A stretch of DNA of 64,000 nucleotides from JAWKZG01 sp041396125 (GTDB lineage Bacteria > Pseudomonadota > Gammaproteobacteria > Competibacterales > Competibacteraceae), in NCBI GenBank assembly GCA_041396125.1, contig JAWKZG010000003.1, positions 124,001 through 188,000 on the forward strand. Direction: 5' to 3'. Made by a program: the position numbers and the translations under genes. Shown piece by piece: positions 1 to 8,201 of this stretch. How positions within the stretch are numbered: position 1 is the first letter of the stretch; the number at the start of each line of letters is the position of its first letter. The notes under the pieces were generated by a model. That model was given only the letters and a program-made list of their open reading frames with translations, made no database searches and was not told the DNA's origin.

Positions 1-476
1 TGGAACAGGTACGCCGACTGGTGCTGGCGGAAACCGGCAATACGCTTGAAATCCGCCAGGACTACGACCCCAGTATCCCCCATGTGATAGGAGATTTTGA
101 TCAGCTCATTCAAGCCGTGCTGAACATTGTACAAAATGCCGTACATGCACTCGACGGCAAGGGTCTGATCATTCTGCGCACCCGCATCCAGCGCCAGCAA
201 ACGATCGGCCATACCCGTCACAAGCTGCTGGCGCGACTCGACATCGTTGATAACGGCCCGGGTATTCCCGAATCGCTACAAGAACAAATTTTTTATCCTA
301 TGATCAGCGGACAAGAAACCGGCACCGGACTGGGTTTATCCATCGCCCAGCTTATCGTCAATCAACATGGTGGGCTGATTGAATTCAACAGCCAGCCTGG
401 CGCAACCACCTTTACCCTGTTGTTACCTCTGGAACGGTTACCAGAGGGACACCCACTGGAGAGCATTGATGACTAG
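1..476 (+). CDS. glnL: Nitrogen regulation sensor histidine kinase NtrB (C-terminal part, cut by window start)
   Basis: The reading frame is open from base 3 and lacks its start, so only the last ~158 residues are seen. They form a HATPase_c domain: N-box (IVQNAVHAL), G1 (DNGPGIP) and G2 (GTGLGLSIA), followed by a short tail. The N-terminal PAS and the histidine box lie outside the window. In the family NtrB phosphorylates or dephosphorylates NtrC according to PII/glutamine status. The next gene is NtrC, whose ATG overlaps the end of this gene by 8 bases, which fits a translationally coupled ntrBC pair. The identification rests largely on that neighbour, because the ATPase domain alone is not specific. 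Confidence 0.9.
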   Translation, partial: EQVRRLVLAETGNTLEIRQDYDPSIPHVIGDFDQLIQAVLNIVQNAVHALDGKGLIILRTRIQRQQTIGHTRHKLLARLDIVDNGPGIPESLQEQIFYPMISGQETGTGLGLSIAQLIVNQHGGLIEFNSQPGATTFTLLLPLERLPEGHPLESIDD

Positions 477-1878
477 GCCAGTAGCAAAGCAAGGAAAAAT
501 CTGGGTTATCGATGACGACCAATCGATCCGTTGGGTCTTGCGCAAAGCCCTGGAGGCAGACGGGCTTGACGTTGCGGCTTTCGATAATGGCACCAGCGCG
601 CTGGAGGCATTACAGCGGCGTACCCCGGATGTTATTTTCGCCGATATCCGCATGCCCGGCATTAATGGTCTGGAACTGCTGACCCGCATCCGCGAATGCG
701 CCCCGCAGTTGCCAGTCATCATCATGACAGCACACTCCGATCTGGATTCAGCGGTATCAGCCTATCAGGGCGGCGCTTTTGAATATTTGCCGAAACCGTT
801 CGATCTGGATGAGGCCGTTGCCCTGGCGCGCCGCGCCTGCGCGCTGCATCCGGAAAACCACGAGCCGGAACCCGGCAGCGAAGCGGTGCCGGAGATCATC
901 GGTGAAGCACCTTCCATGCAGGAAGTTTTCCGCGCTATTGGCCGGCTTTCACGGTCCAATATCACGGTGCTGATCAACGGCGAGTCCGGTACCGGCAAAG
1001 AACTGGTCGCCCGTGCCCTGCACAAACACAGTCCGCGTTCAGGGCAACCGTTTATCGCTATCAATACCGCCGCTATTCCTCGCGACCTGCTGGAGTCAGA
1101 GTTATTTGGCCACGAACGGGGCGCGTTCACCGGTGCCCAGACTTCGCGCCAGGGCCGTTTCGAGCAGGCCGATGGCGGCACGCTGTTTCTGGACGAGATC
1201 GGCGACATGCCGCAAGAGTTGCAAACGCGACTGCTACGGGTGCTGGCTGAAGGCGAGTTTTACCGGGTCGGCGGTCATACCCCGACGCATGTTGATGTGC
1301 GGATTATCGCCGCAACGCACCAGGACCTGGAACAACGTGTGCGACAAGGTTTATTCCCGGAAGATTTATTCCACCGCCTGAACGTGATCCGGGTGCACCT
1401 GCCGCCTCTGCGGGAGCGGCGCGAAGATATCCCGCCGCTACTGCGGCATTTTCTGCAATCAGCCGCGCTGGAACTGGATGTTGAACCCAAGCGGCCGCGC
1501 CTCGAAGTCGAAACCTATCTGGCGCAACTGGACTGGCCCGGCAATGTCCGGCAACTGGAAAACCTCTGCCGCTGGCTCACTGTCATGGCGTCGGGTCGTG
1601 ATATTCATATGGCCGATTTGCCGGTCGATATCCGCCAGCAGGTCAACAGTGAAAATGCAACCACCGACTGGGACGAAGCCCTGCGTCACTGGGCCAGTCG
1701 TACCATCAGTCAAGGTGAACAGCAAATTCTGGATACCGCCTTGCCCACCTTCGAGCGTACCCTGATCCGGGTAGCCCTGGAACATACCGGCGGGCACCGT
1801 CAGGAGGCCGCCAAGCTGCTGGGCTGGGGTCGCAACACCCTGACCCGAAAAATCAAAGAGCTACGGATGGATGCATAG
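469..1878 (+). CDS. glnG: Nitrogen regulation response regulator NtrC (sigma-54 activator)
   Basis: 469 residues, the usual NtrC length. The start at 469 is chosen because it gives the classic receiver N-terminus and overlaps the ntrB stop; an open frame upstream is only read-through. Domains: receiver ~10-125 with acidic DDD and phospho-acceptor Asp near residue 59 (FADIRMPG), AAA+ domain ~150-385 with Walker A (GESGTGKE), the sigma-54 contact loop GAFTGA and Walker B (GGTLFLDEIGD), and a Fis-type HTH at the C-terminus (HRQEAAKLLGWGRNTLTRKI). Phosphorylated NtrC activates sigma-54 promoters of nitrogen assimilation genes such as glnA. No indels seen. Confidence 0.96.
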   Translation: MTRPVAKQGKIWVIDDDQSIRWVLRKALEADGLDVAAFDNGTSALEALQRRTPDVIFADIRMPGINGLELLTRIRECAPQLPVIIMTAHSDLDSAVSAYQGGAFEYLPKPFDLDEAVALARRACALHPENHEPEPGSEAVPEIIGEAPSMQEVFRAIGRLSRSNITVLINGESGTGKELVARALHKHSPRSGQPFIAINTAAIPRDLLESELFGHERGAFTGAQTSRQGRFEQADGGTLFLDEIGDMPQELQTRLLRVLAEGEFYRVGGHTPTHVDVRIIAATHQDLEQRVRQGLFPEDLFHRLNVIRVHLPPLRERREDIPPLLRHFLQSAALELDVEPKRPRLEVETYLAQLDWPGNVRQLENLCRWLTVMASGRDIHMADLPVDIRQQVNSENATTDWDEALRHWASRTISQGEQQILDTALPTFERTLIRVALEHTGGHRQEAAKLLGWGRNTLTRKIKELRMDA

Positions 1879-1913
1879 TCAGACAGCTTTATAGTTTAGA
1901 CTTCGGGAAGTCC

Positions 1914-1941
1914 CGTCATTCTTGTGCAGACGGGAATCCAG
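1914..1941. repeat. Short palindromic intergenic repeat, dRS3-like (copy 1)
   Basis: Begins CGTCATTC and ends CGGGAATCCAG, an imperfect palindrome lying between ntrC and trmL. The reverse complement of this unit recurs at 6711-6737. The core (ATTC...GGGAAT with C/G-rich centre) resembles the dispersed CGTCATTCCCGC-type repeats known from Neisseria (dRS3) and many other proteobacteria. It may form a hairpin in the ntrC-trmL transcript. Family assignment is by eye. Confidence 0.6.
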
Positions 1942-1985
1942 CAGGCCAGACACATTATGAGAGACATGAATCCCGAGAAAAAAAT

Positions 1986-2462
1986 ATGAAATTGGCGTTG
2001 GACGTTGTGCTGTATCAACCGGAAATCCCACCCAATACCGGCAATATCATCCGACTCTGCGCCAATACAGGAGCGAGCCTGCATCTGATTCATCCGCTCG
2101 GCTTCGAGCTGGAAGACCGCAAACTGCGCCGGGCCGGGCTGGATTATCACGAGTGGGCCAATGTGCACGATCACGCGGATTTCCAGACCTATATGACAAC
2201 CCGCCGCCCCCCACGCCTGTTTGCCTTTACAACCAAAGGCGGCATGCCTTTTCAGCAAGTCCGCTACCAGTCGGGTGATGCTCTGCTGTTTGGCCCGGAA
2301 ACCCGCGGCCTGCCGCCCGAAATACTGAACGCCCTGCCAGCCGCGCACTGGCTGCGCATCCCCATGCAACCCGAGTCACGCAGCCTGAATCTGTCTAATG
2401 CGGTAGCAGTAGCGGTTTATCAGGTCTGGGGACAACTGGAGTTTCCGGGGGCCGAAGGGTAA
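1986..2462 (+). CDS. trmL: tRNA (cytidine(34)-2'-O)-methyltransferase TrmL
   Basis: 158 residues, full length for TrmL (YibK), a SPOUT-class enzyme that 2'-O-methylates the wobble base of tRNA-Leu isoacceptors using SAM. Diagnostic features are the N-terminal LYQPEIPPNTGNIIRLCANT, the knot motif GPETRGLP near residue 103, and IPMQPESRSLNLSNAVAVAVYQ near the C-terminus, where the trefoil knot and dimer interface lie. It is transcribed in the same direction as ntrBC after a ~107-base gap holding a palindromic repeat, so it may or may not be cotranscribed. Confidence 0.95.
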   Translation: MKLALDVVLYQPEIPPNTGNIIRLCANTGASLHLIHPLGFELEDRKLRRAGLDYHEWANVHDHADFQTYMTTRRPPRLFAFTTKGGMPFQQVRYQSGDALLFGPETRGLPPEILNALPAAHWLRIPMQPESRSLNLSNAVAVAVYQVWGQLEFPGAEG

Positions 2463-2465
2463 GTA

Positions 2466-2972
2466 TCAGTCGCCATAAATGACGCCCGGCAGCCACAGTG
2501 CGATTTGCGGAAATAAAATAATCAGTATCAGCCCGATCAGCTGCACTGCCATAAACTGCATCATACCGGCATAAATATCTTTCAGATCCCACTCGGGTAC
2601 CACGCCTTTCAGAAAGTACGCCGACAGTGCAACCGGTGGCGACAGCCAGGCGGTTTGCAGATTGACCGCGACCAGAACTGCCGAACCAGGTCAGATTGAA
2701 GCCAAGCTGATGATCAGAGGCAGCAGGATCGGCACAATAATCAAGATGATTGGTACCCATTCCAGCGGCCCGCCGAGCAGGATGCCAGGCATGATTGCGG
2801 CGGCAAACAGATCCGTTACCGGTACTTCCAGAATCGGCCCCATCACCACCAGCATAATACTGGGCGAAATCAGGATGCCGAGAGTACCGAACAAGATCGG
2901 AAAGCCGATAAAAATCGCAAACAACATGCAACCGATCAGCACCAGACTCAGTATTCCAGGCATTTGTTTCAA
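2466..2972 (-). pseudogene. Collapsed relic of a TRAP transporter large permease (DctM)
   Basis: Two adjoining frames hold fragments of one DctM protein in the right order. From 2972 down: first membrane helix (LSLVLIGCMLFAIFIGFPI), then the mid-protein segment (LGILISPSIMLVVMGPIL...IMPGILL), then a later segment (EWVPIILIIVPILLPL). After a frame change near 2690 follows the true C-terminus (VAVNLQTAWLSPP, AYFLKGVVPEWDLKDIY, LFPQIALWLPGVIYGD, stop at 2466-2468). About 170 of ~430 codons remain, so several internal deletions plus one frameshift occurred. No DctP or DctQ partner is nearby. This is real decay, unlike the single-base defects elsewhere in the window. Confidence 0.85.
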
Positions 2973-3179
2973 AAAGCCTGTTTCGGGTTTTATCCGAAGT
3001 GTTCCTTTTGAAATACAAAACCAGCTTTATATTTTTTATTCTTTATATATTAAGCAATGGATTACAGAATCCATCTGCGCCAGATAATGAGCCGAATAAT
3101 GCATTATATTTACTCACTATTCGCTCAATACCTATTCAGGCGCTGTTTTGATCGCCACATTTATTTTTTAGTCTGTTTT

Positions 3180-3869
3180 TTAGTCAGCAGATAGTAAAGG
3201 TGTATAACCCGCTTTAGGTTCGAAAACACAACGCCAGCAGCATTGCCCACTGGCCTGGTATTTACGCTCGAACGGTGTCACAGGCTCGGCGTCTGGACAG
3301 ATTTCGCAGTGACTGACAAGTCCGGCCAGCGCCAGCGCAGCAACAAACTCTTCCACATACAAACGCCAGTTGCTGCGCAATTCCAGTCGCCCGCCCAGTG
3401 CCAGAATAAACGGCAACAGTGGCGAACCATGCCAGCGTCGCTGTAAATGTTCCGGTTTCGGCCAAGGGTTGGGGTAAAACAGATAATGGTGCCACAAGCG
3501 CCAGTTGGCAGCGACGGCCAAGCGCCAGAAATCGTTCAGATCGGCTCGCACCAGCAGCGCATTATCAGGTAGTGTGCCATAGCGTTTGGCCAAACGGGCA
3601 GCGGATTTATCCACGCCGATCACCAAAGCCTGCGGAAACTGTTCGGCCAGATAGCGGGTGCTGACACCGACCCCGCAGCCCGCGTCCAGAATCAGCGGGT
3701 TATCGCGCCCGCCAAGCCAGCGCTGAGTGTGTTCAAACGCTGCCTGGCTATGCGCCGCCAGTGGCCGCCGGTACGGGGTCGATAAATGCCGCTGTACCCG
3801 TTCCGCCAGACGTGGATGGATCTGTGTCTGGGTGCTGAGAACAGCGCGGGAATTAGCCCCTGTCAGCAT
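3180..3869 (-). CDS. TrmB-family (tRNA guanine-N7-) methyltransferase-like protein
   Basis: 229 residues with a Rossmann methyltransferase fold: SAM motif DAGCGVGVSTRYLA (~62-75), acidic strand VIGVDKSAARLAKRYG, and the TrmB hallmark YPNPWPKPEHLQRRWHG (~132-148), equivalent to FPDPWPKKRHHKRR of true TrmB. The C-terminal QCCWRC segment is unusual. It may act on tRNA G46 or be a divergent paralogue. Last gene of the yciB-yciI-bolA operon; its start overlaps the bolA end by 7 bases. Confidence 0.8.
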   Translation of the reverse strand: MLTGANSRAVLSTQTQIHPRLAERVQRHLSTPYRRPLAAHSQAAFEHTQRWLGGRDNPLILDAGCGVGVSTRYLAEQFPQALVIGVDKSAARLAKRYGTLPDNALLVRADLNDFWRLAVAANWRLWHHYLFYPNPWPKPEHLQRRWHGSPLLPFILALGGRLELRSNWRLYVEEFVAALALAGLVSHCEICPDAEPVTPFERKYQASGQCCWRCVFEPKAGYTPLLSAD

Positions 3870-4150
3870 TCATCAGGCGTCAGTGCCTGGATACTGAGGG
3901 CGTGGATATCTTTGCCCATCATCTCGTCGAGTGCGGCATAGACCATACGGTGCCGGGCCAGCGGCGCTTTACCGGCGAACGCCTGCGCCACAATCAGCAC
4001 ATTAAAATGCCCGCCACCCGACGCGGCACCGGCATGACCGGCATGCGCGGCACTGTCATCGATGATATCCAGATCCTGTGGTGCGAATTGCTCTCGCAGC
4101 CTGGCTTCGATCTGCGCTACCCGACTGGCGGTCGGGTTTGTCGCACTCAT
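3863..4150 (-). CDS. BolA family protein
   Basis: 95 residues with the BolA fold: conserved GGHFNVLIVAQAFAGKAPLARHRMVYAAL contains the family pattern (H-F...F-G...R-H-R-x-V), followed by the IHALSIQALTP strand. BolA proteins pair with monothiol glutaredoxins in Fe-S handling and stress or cell-shape responses. A Gly/Ala/His-rich insert (AHAGHAGAASGG) sits before the conserved core. The gene overlaps yciI by 4 bases (ATGA) and the downstream methyltransferase by 7 bases, so the three are translationally coupled. Confidence 0.92.
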   Translation of the reverse strand: MSATNPTASRVAQIEARLREQFAPQDLDIIDDSAAHAGHAGAASGGGHFNVLIVAQAFAGKAPLARHRMVYAALDEMMGKDIHALSIQALTPDEC

Positions 4151-4449
4151 GCCGGGAACACCTGCTTGAACGGTTTGACATCGACGCTGGCATAGACACC
4201 CGCCGCCCGGTACGGATCAGCATCGGCCCATGCCTGCGCATCCGCCAGCGAATCGAACTCGGCCACGATCAGACTGCCGGTAAATCCGGCAGGACCGGGA
4301 TCGGGGCTGTCCACAGCCGGCAAAGGACCGGCCAGCACCAGGCGTCCGGCCGCCTGTAAAGCCTGTAACCGCTCCAGATGAGCGGGACGGGCAGCCAGGC
4401 GCTGCGCCAGACTGTCAGCGATATCGTGAGCAATAATGGCGTACAACAT
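4147..4449 (-). CDS. yciI: YciI family protein
   Basis: 100 residues, standard YciI length and layout: N-terminal MLYAIIAHDI strand, then R-P-x-H-L-x-x-L-x-x-L, AGPLPA...G.TGSLIVAEF, and the DPYRAAGVYASVDVKPF ending. Biochemical role unknown in general; the fold is ferredoxin-like with a conserved His and Asp (here H9, D77 region) seen in chlorohydrolase relatives. It lies two bases after yciB and overlaps bolA, an order common in gammaproteobacteria. Confidence 0.92.
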   Translation of the reverse strand: MLYAIIAHDIADSLAQRLAARPAHLERLQALQAAGRLVLAGPLPAVDSPDPGPAGFTGSLIVAEFDSLADAQAWADADPYRAAGVYASVDVKPFKQVFPA

Positions 4450-4451
4450 GA

Positions 4452-5027
4452 TTAATCGTTTTCTCCTTGCGGTTTAGTACTGGAGGAATCAGGTTCGATG
4501 ACGTCCATATGTCGCGCCAGATAGAACCCTTGTGCTACCACAAAAACCAGGGTCAATCCCAATAAGCCATATAGCTTGAAATCGACCCAGGTATCGGTGT
4601 CGAACTGGTAAATAACGTATAGATTGAGCATGCCCATGGCCAGGAAAAAAACCACCCAGGCCATATTCAGACGGCGCCAGACAGGCGGCGGGAGACTGAT
4701 CTGGGCATCCATCATGCGCTGAATCAAAGGTTTCTTGCCAATAAACTGGCTACCCAGAAACACCAGCCCAAACAACCAGTTGACTACAGACACCTTCCAT
4801 TTCAGGAATATTTCATCCTGCAGTATCAGGGTGATACCGCCAAACACGACCAGCAAAGCCAGCGTGATCAGCGGCATACGCTCGACTTTGCCGTGCCGCC
4901 ACCACATCCAGCCAACCTGGGCTGCTGTGGCGATAATAATTACGCCGGTGGCCAGGTAAAAGTCGTTATAAATCTTATAGACCGCAAAAAACAAAACAAC
5001 GGGAAGAAAATCAAACAATAACTTCAT
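4452..5027 (-). CDS. yciB: Inner membrane-spanning protein YciB (septation protein A family)
   Basis: 191 residues with about five to six hydrophobic helices, beginning MKLLFDFLPVVLFFAVYKI and including the conserved LQDEIFLKWKVSVVNWLFGLVFLGSQFIGKKPLIQRMM core (family pattern F-I-K-W-K-P-T...N-x-L-F). The polar C-terminus (EPDSSSTKPQGEND) is species-specific. YciB/IspZ proteins are linked to envelope homeostasis and septation. First gene of the minus-strand operon yciB-yciI-bolA-trmB-like; its promoter must lie in the 134-base gap shared with the divergent oxidoreductase gene at 5162. Confidence 0.93.
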   Translation of the reverse strand: MKLLFDFLPVVLFFAVYKIYNDFYLATGVIIIATAAQVGWMWWRHGKVERMPLITLALLVVFGGITLILQDEIFLKWKVSVVNWLFGLVFLGSQFIGKKPLIQRMMDAQISLPPPVWRRLNMAWVVFFLAMGMLNLYVIYQFDTDTWVDFKLYGLLGLTLVFVVAQGFYLARHMDVIEPDSSSTKPQGEND

Positions 5028-5161
5028 AATTTAGGCGTACCACATGGGTTTGACTGGACAGCATATTACATCATAAAAACAGTGCTGTAGAGGCACTCAC
5101 TTGCAGATCGGCGTATCATGGCGCTATTGCATAAACACGAAACAACCCACGAGTACCCATC

Positions 5162-5812
5162 ATGATTGAAGTGACGATTATTTCCGACGCTGTCTGCCCC
5201 TGGTGCCTGGTTGGCAAGCGTAATTTTGAGGCCGCACTGGCCCAACGCCCCGAGCTTGACATTGCGGTCGAATGGCGACCTTTTCAGCTCAATCCGGATA
5301 TACCACCGGAAGGCATGGATCGCAAAACGGCTATTGCCGCCAAATTCGGCAGCCTGGAAAACGCCCGGCAGGTCTACGAGCGGGTCAGTCAGGCTGGCCA
5401 GAGTGCCGGTGTTACGTTCAATTTCGATGCTATTCCCAAAACGCCTAATACGCTGAACGCGCATCGCTTGATCCACTGGGCCGGGCAAGCCGGCGTGCAA
5501 GATGCCATGGTGGAGATTCTATTCCGCCTGTTTTTTCAGGATGCGCAGGATATCGGTGATCGGGACGTGCTGATTCGGGCCGCCACCGAAGCCGGTCTGG
5601 ACGGTCAGCTTATCGGCCAGAAGCTGGCCGGCGAAGAGGATCTGGAACTGATACGCCAGCAGGATTTACAGGCCCGCAATCAAGGAGTGAACGGTGTTCC
5701 GTTTTTCGTGTTCAACCAAAAATACGGCGCTTCCGGCGCTCAGCCGCCTGAAGTTTTTCTGAAAATTTTCGAGCAACTGGAACAGGAAGAAGAAGCCACT
5801 GCAAGCAGTTGA
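5162..5812 (+). CDS. DsbA family oxidoreductase (FrnE-like)
   Basis: 216 residues without a signal peptide, so cytoplasmic. Thioredoxin-fold active site C12-P-W-C15 right after strand 1, helical insertion in the middle, and the cis-proline loop NGVPFFVFN (~178-186). This matches the FrnE/2-hydroxychromene-2-carboxylate isomerase branch of DsbA-like proteins, thought to act as disulfide isomerases or thiol oxidoreductases under oxidative stress. Divergent from yciB and convergent with the TPR gene. Confidence 0.9.
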   Translation: MIEVTIISDAVCPWCLVGKRNFEAALAQRPELDIAVEWRPFQLNPDIPPEGMDRKTAIAAKFGSLENARQVYERVSQAGQSAGVTFNFDAIPKTPNTLNAHRLIHWAGQAGVQDAMVEILFRLFFQDAQDIGDRDVLIRAATEAGLDGQLIGQKLAGEEDLELIRQQDLQARNQGVNGVPFFVFNQKYGASGAQPPEVFLKIFEQLEQEEEATASS

Positions 5813-5860
5813 TCGCAGGTCTGACTTGGCCCGCCTGATGAGCCACGCAGACAGCCCGGT

Positions 5861-6628
5861 TTAACGGGGTCTCTGGCCGGCGGAAAAGGGTACATACAGC
5901 TTTTCCGTGCGGGCGGCCTTGGCCTGTATGGCCGGATTTTCCGGGTCCAGCGAATACGCTTTGAGATAATCCTCAATCGCCTGCTCAGGCTGTTCCATAT
6001 CCTCATAGACCTCGCCGCGTCCTGCATATACCATCGCTGTTGCCTGACCCGCTTCAGGCAGTGCCTGCAGCAGACGATTGTAATCAGCCAGCGCAGCATC
6101 ATAACGCCCCAGCTGCCGGTTGGCATCGGCCCGCGCCAGCACCACTTGCGGATTATTCGGTGCCAGCTGCAAGGCACGGTTCAAATCCTGCAAAGCTGGC
6201 TGTGGCTGCTTCTGCTCCACATACAAACCCGCCCGCTGCACTAAGGCATCGACATGATCAGGCTGTAATACCAGGAACGCATTGAGCTGGGCCAGCGCGT
6301 CAGCATACTCAGCCTTGGCTGTATAGGCGACTGCACGGTTATACAATGCGCTCAGCTGGGCGGGATTGAGCGCCAGCGCCGCACTGTAATCCTCTATAGC
6401 GCGGTTGTACTGGCCCAGACGGTGATAATTCAGACCGCGATTGTAGTACGCCACAGCCTGATTGGGATTATCAAACTCATTGCTGCGAATCGCCCGCGAA
6501 AAGTGCTCGATAGCTGCTGACCAGTTTTGCTGCGCTGCTGCGGCCTGACCGGCACGCGCTTCGCTCATGGCGTCAGCCTGCACACCATTGCTGCTCAGTA
6601 ATAACACACATAATAAAATCATGGGCAT
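5861..6628 (-). CDS. Secreted tetratricopeptide repeat protein
   Basis: 255 residues. An N-terminal signal peptide (MPMILLCVLLLSSNGVQADA) predicts periplasmic location. The rest is about six TPR units (AIEHFSRAI, YYNRGLNYHRLGQYNRAIEDYSAAL, LYNRAVAYTAKAEYADALAQL, LVQRAGLYVEQKQPQPALQDL, ...GRGEVYEDMEQPEQAIEDY). TPRs are protein-binding scaffolds, and no catalytic domain is present. Convergent with the DsbA-like gene. Partner unknown. Confidence 0.88.
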   Translation of the reverse strand: MPMILLCVLLLSSNGVQADAMSEARAGQAAAAQQNWSAAIEHFSRAIRSNEFDNPNQAVAYYNRGLNYHRLGQYNRAIEDYSAALALNPAQLSALYNRAVAYTAKAEYADALAQLNAFLVLQPDHVDALVQRAGLYVEQKQPQPALQDLNRALQLAPNNPQVVLARADANRQLGRYDAALADYNRLLQALPEAGQATAMVYAGRGEVYEDMEQPEQAIEDYLKAYSLDPENPAIQAKAARTEKLYVPFSAGQRPR

Positions 6629-6710
6629 GGTAGGTACTCTTATAAATAATGCGAATAGTTTTACGACAGTGAACCCCTGTGGGCAACAAGCTGTCCACCT
6701 TGCGAATTCC

Positions 6711-6737
6711 TGGATTCCCGCCTGCGCGTGAATGACG
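6711..6737. repeat. Short palindromic intergenic repeat, dRS3-like (copy 2)
   Basis: TGGATTCCCGCC...GTGAATGACG, the inverted counterpart of the unit at 1914-1941, with a better palindromic core (ATTCCCGC / GCGTGAAT). It sits between the start of the TPR gene and the end of the response regulator gene, downstream of the latter, where it may also act as an mRNA 3' hairpin. Confidence 0.6.
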
Positions 6738-6766
6738 ACTGGGTGCGGGGCACCTGTCCGCTGTTT

Positions 6767-8144
6767 TCAGCCGGTTTGCCGTTCGATGCCGAGTTGAGCC
6801 ATTTTCTGCTGCAGGCTTTGCCGGTGCAACCCAAGCTGGCGTGCAGTAGCGCTCACATTACCCTCGTTGGCAGCCAGCGCATGGCTGATACTGCGGCGTT
6901 CAAACCATTCCACCAACTGGGCTTTAGCGGCGTTTAGCGGTAACCCATCCAGCTCGGGGAAATGCTCTTCGACGCTGCCGGGCGTGGCCTCTGACAAAGC
7001 CAGATCGGACACGTCGATATCCGCCGCGTCGGTCATCGCACCGGCCGCTGTAATAACCTGTTGCAGCTCGCGCACATTACCGGGCCAGTGATACTCCAGC
7101 ACCCGACGCAGCGCAGCCGGACTCAGGCGCTGCGGTGTGCTGTGACTGTGTTCAGCCAGGCGGGCCAGGAAATAATCCGCCAGTAAGGCAATATCTTCCG
7201 GCCGCTGCCGCAAGGTGGTACAGCAAGCTCGAGGCCCCGCAGGCGATAGTAAAGATCATCCCGAAACGCGCTTTGAGCAATAGCGTCCGTCAGATCCTGA
7301 TGGGTCGCGCTGATCACCGGACATCAATTTTAATACTGCGGCTGGCCCCGACCGGCTGCACCTCGCGCTCCTGCAGCACGCGCAACACCTTGGCCTGCAG
7401 CGCTAACGGCATATCGCCAATTTCGTCCAGAAACAGCGTGCCGCCATCGGCCTGCTGAAAAACCCCGGACTGGGCACTGGCAGCGCCGGTAAAAGCCCCT
7501 TTGACATGGCCGAACAACTGGCTTTCGGCCAGCGACTCATTGACTGCTGCTGTATTGAGCGCAATAAACGGCCCGTCACAGCGCGGGCTGAGCCGGTGCA
7601 GTTCACGTGCAACCAGCTCCTTGCCCGTACCGGTTTCGCCCCGAATGAGAATATCCAGCGGCGCGGCAGCCGCTTTCGGCAGTTTGGCGAATAATTCCCG
7701 CATCGGCCGACTGACCCCGATCAACGCCCCGAACGCTGTCTGCCGGTCGAGTTGCTGGCGCAGATCGGTGAGTTCGCGCTCGGTCTGCACCCGCTGCTCA
7801 CTGCGCCGCACCAGCGCCCGCAGTTTCTCGATCTCGTAGGGTTTGGTCAGATAATCGCTGGCCCCCAGCCGCATACATTCGATAGCGCTATCCAGGCTGT
7901 CATCGGCGGTCACCATGACGATCTCACCGCTGAATTGATTATCCAGCGCCCGCAGTACACTGAGGCCGTCCTGGCCCGGCATATGGATGTCCAGCAGCAC
8001 CAGATCGGGTTGCTCGTCCCGTATCAATTGCAGGGCCTGGGTACCGTCGGCAGCTTCCAGAATGCGGCACTGCTGTCGTGCCAGGGCTTTTTTGACGCCG
8101 TAACGGGCGGCGGCTTCGTCGTCAGCAATAAGTACGGTAAGCAT
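6767..8144 (-). pseudogene. Sigma-54-dependent response regulator, NtrC family (two frameshifts)
   Basis: Reading down from 8144: receiver domain with phospho-Asp in LVLLDIHMPG (~residue 53), AAA+ domain with GETGTGKE, GAFTGA and GGTLFLDEIGD, then stop after SIKIDVR near 7314. The next frame continues directly (VISATHQDLTDAIAQS...LELAVPP) and breaks near 7213; a third frame carries LRQRPEDIALLADYFL and the C-terminal Fis HTH (NVSATARQLGLHRQSLQQKM). Adding one base at 7317-7318 and one at 7211-7214 restores about 460 codons. It follows its kinase gene by 57 bases. Whether the frame breaks are real or sequencing errors cannot be told here. Confidence 0.85.
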
Positions 8145-8201
8145 GATTGGCGTTAACCGAAAGTGTGTGCGATGCGCGATTGAAAACGAAAAAAGGGTAT
8201 A

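Noticed and set aside
1459..1797. Minus-strand frame inside ntrC
   Set aside because: Shadow of a strongly conserved coding sequence; composition follows antisense of the AAA+ domain.
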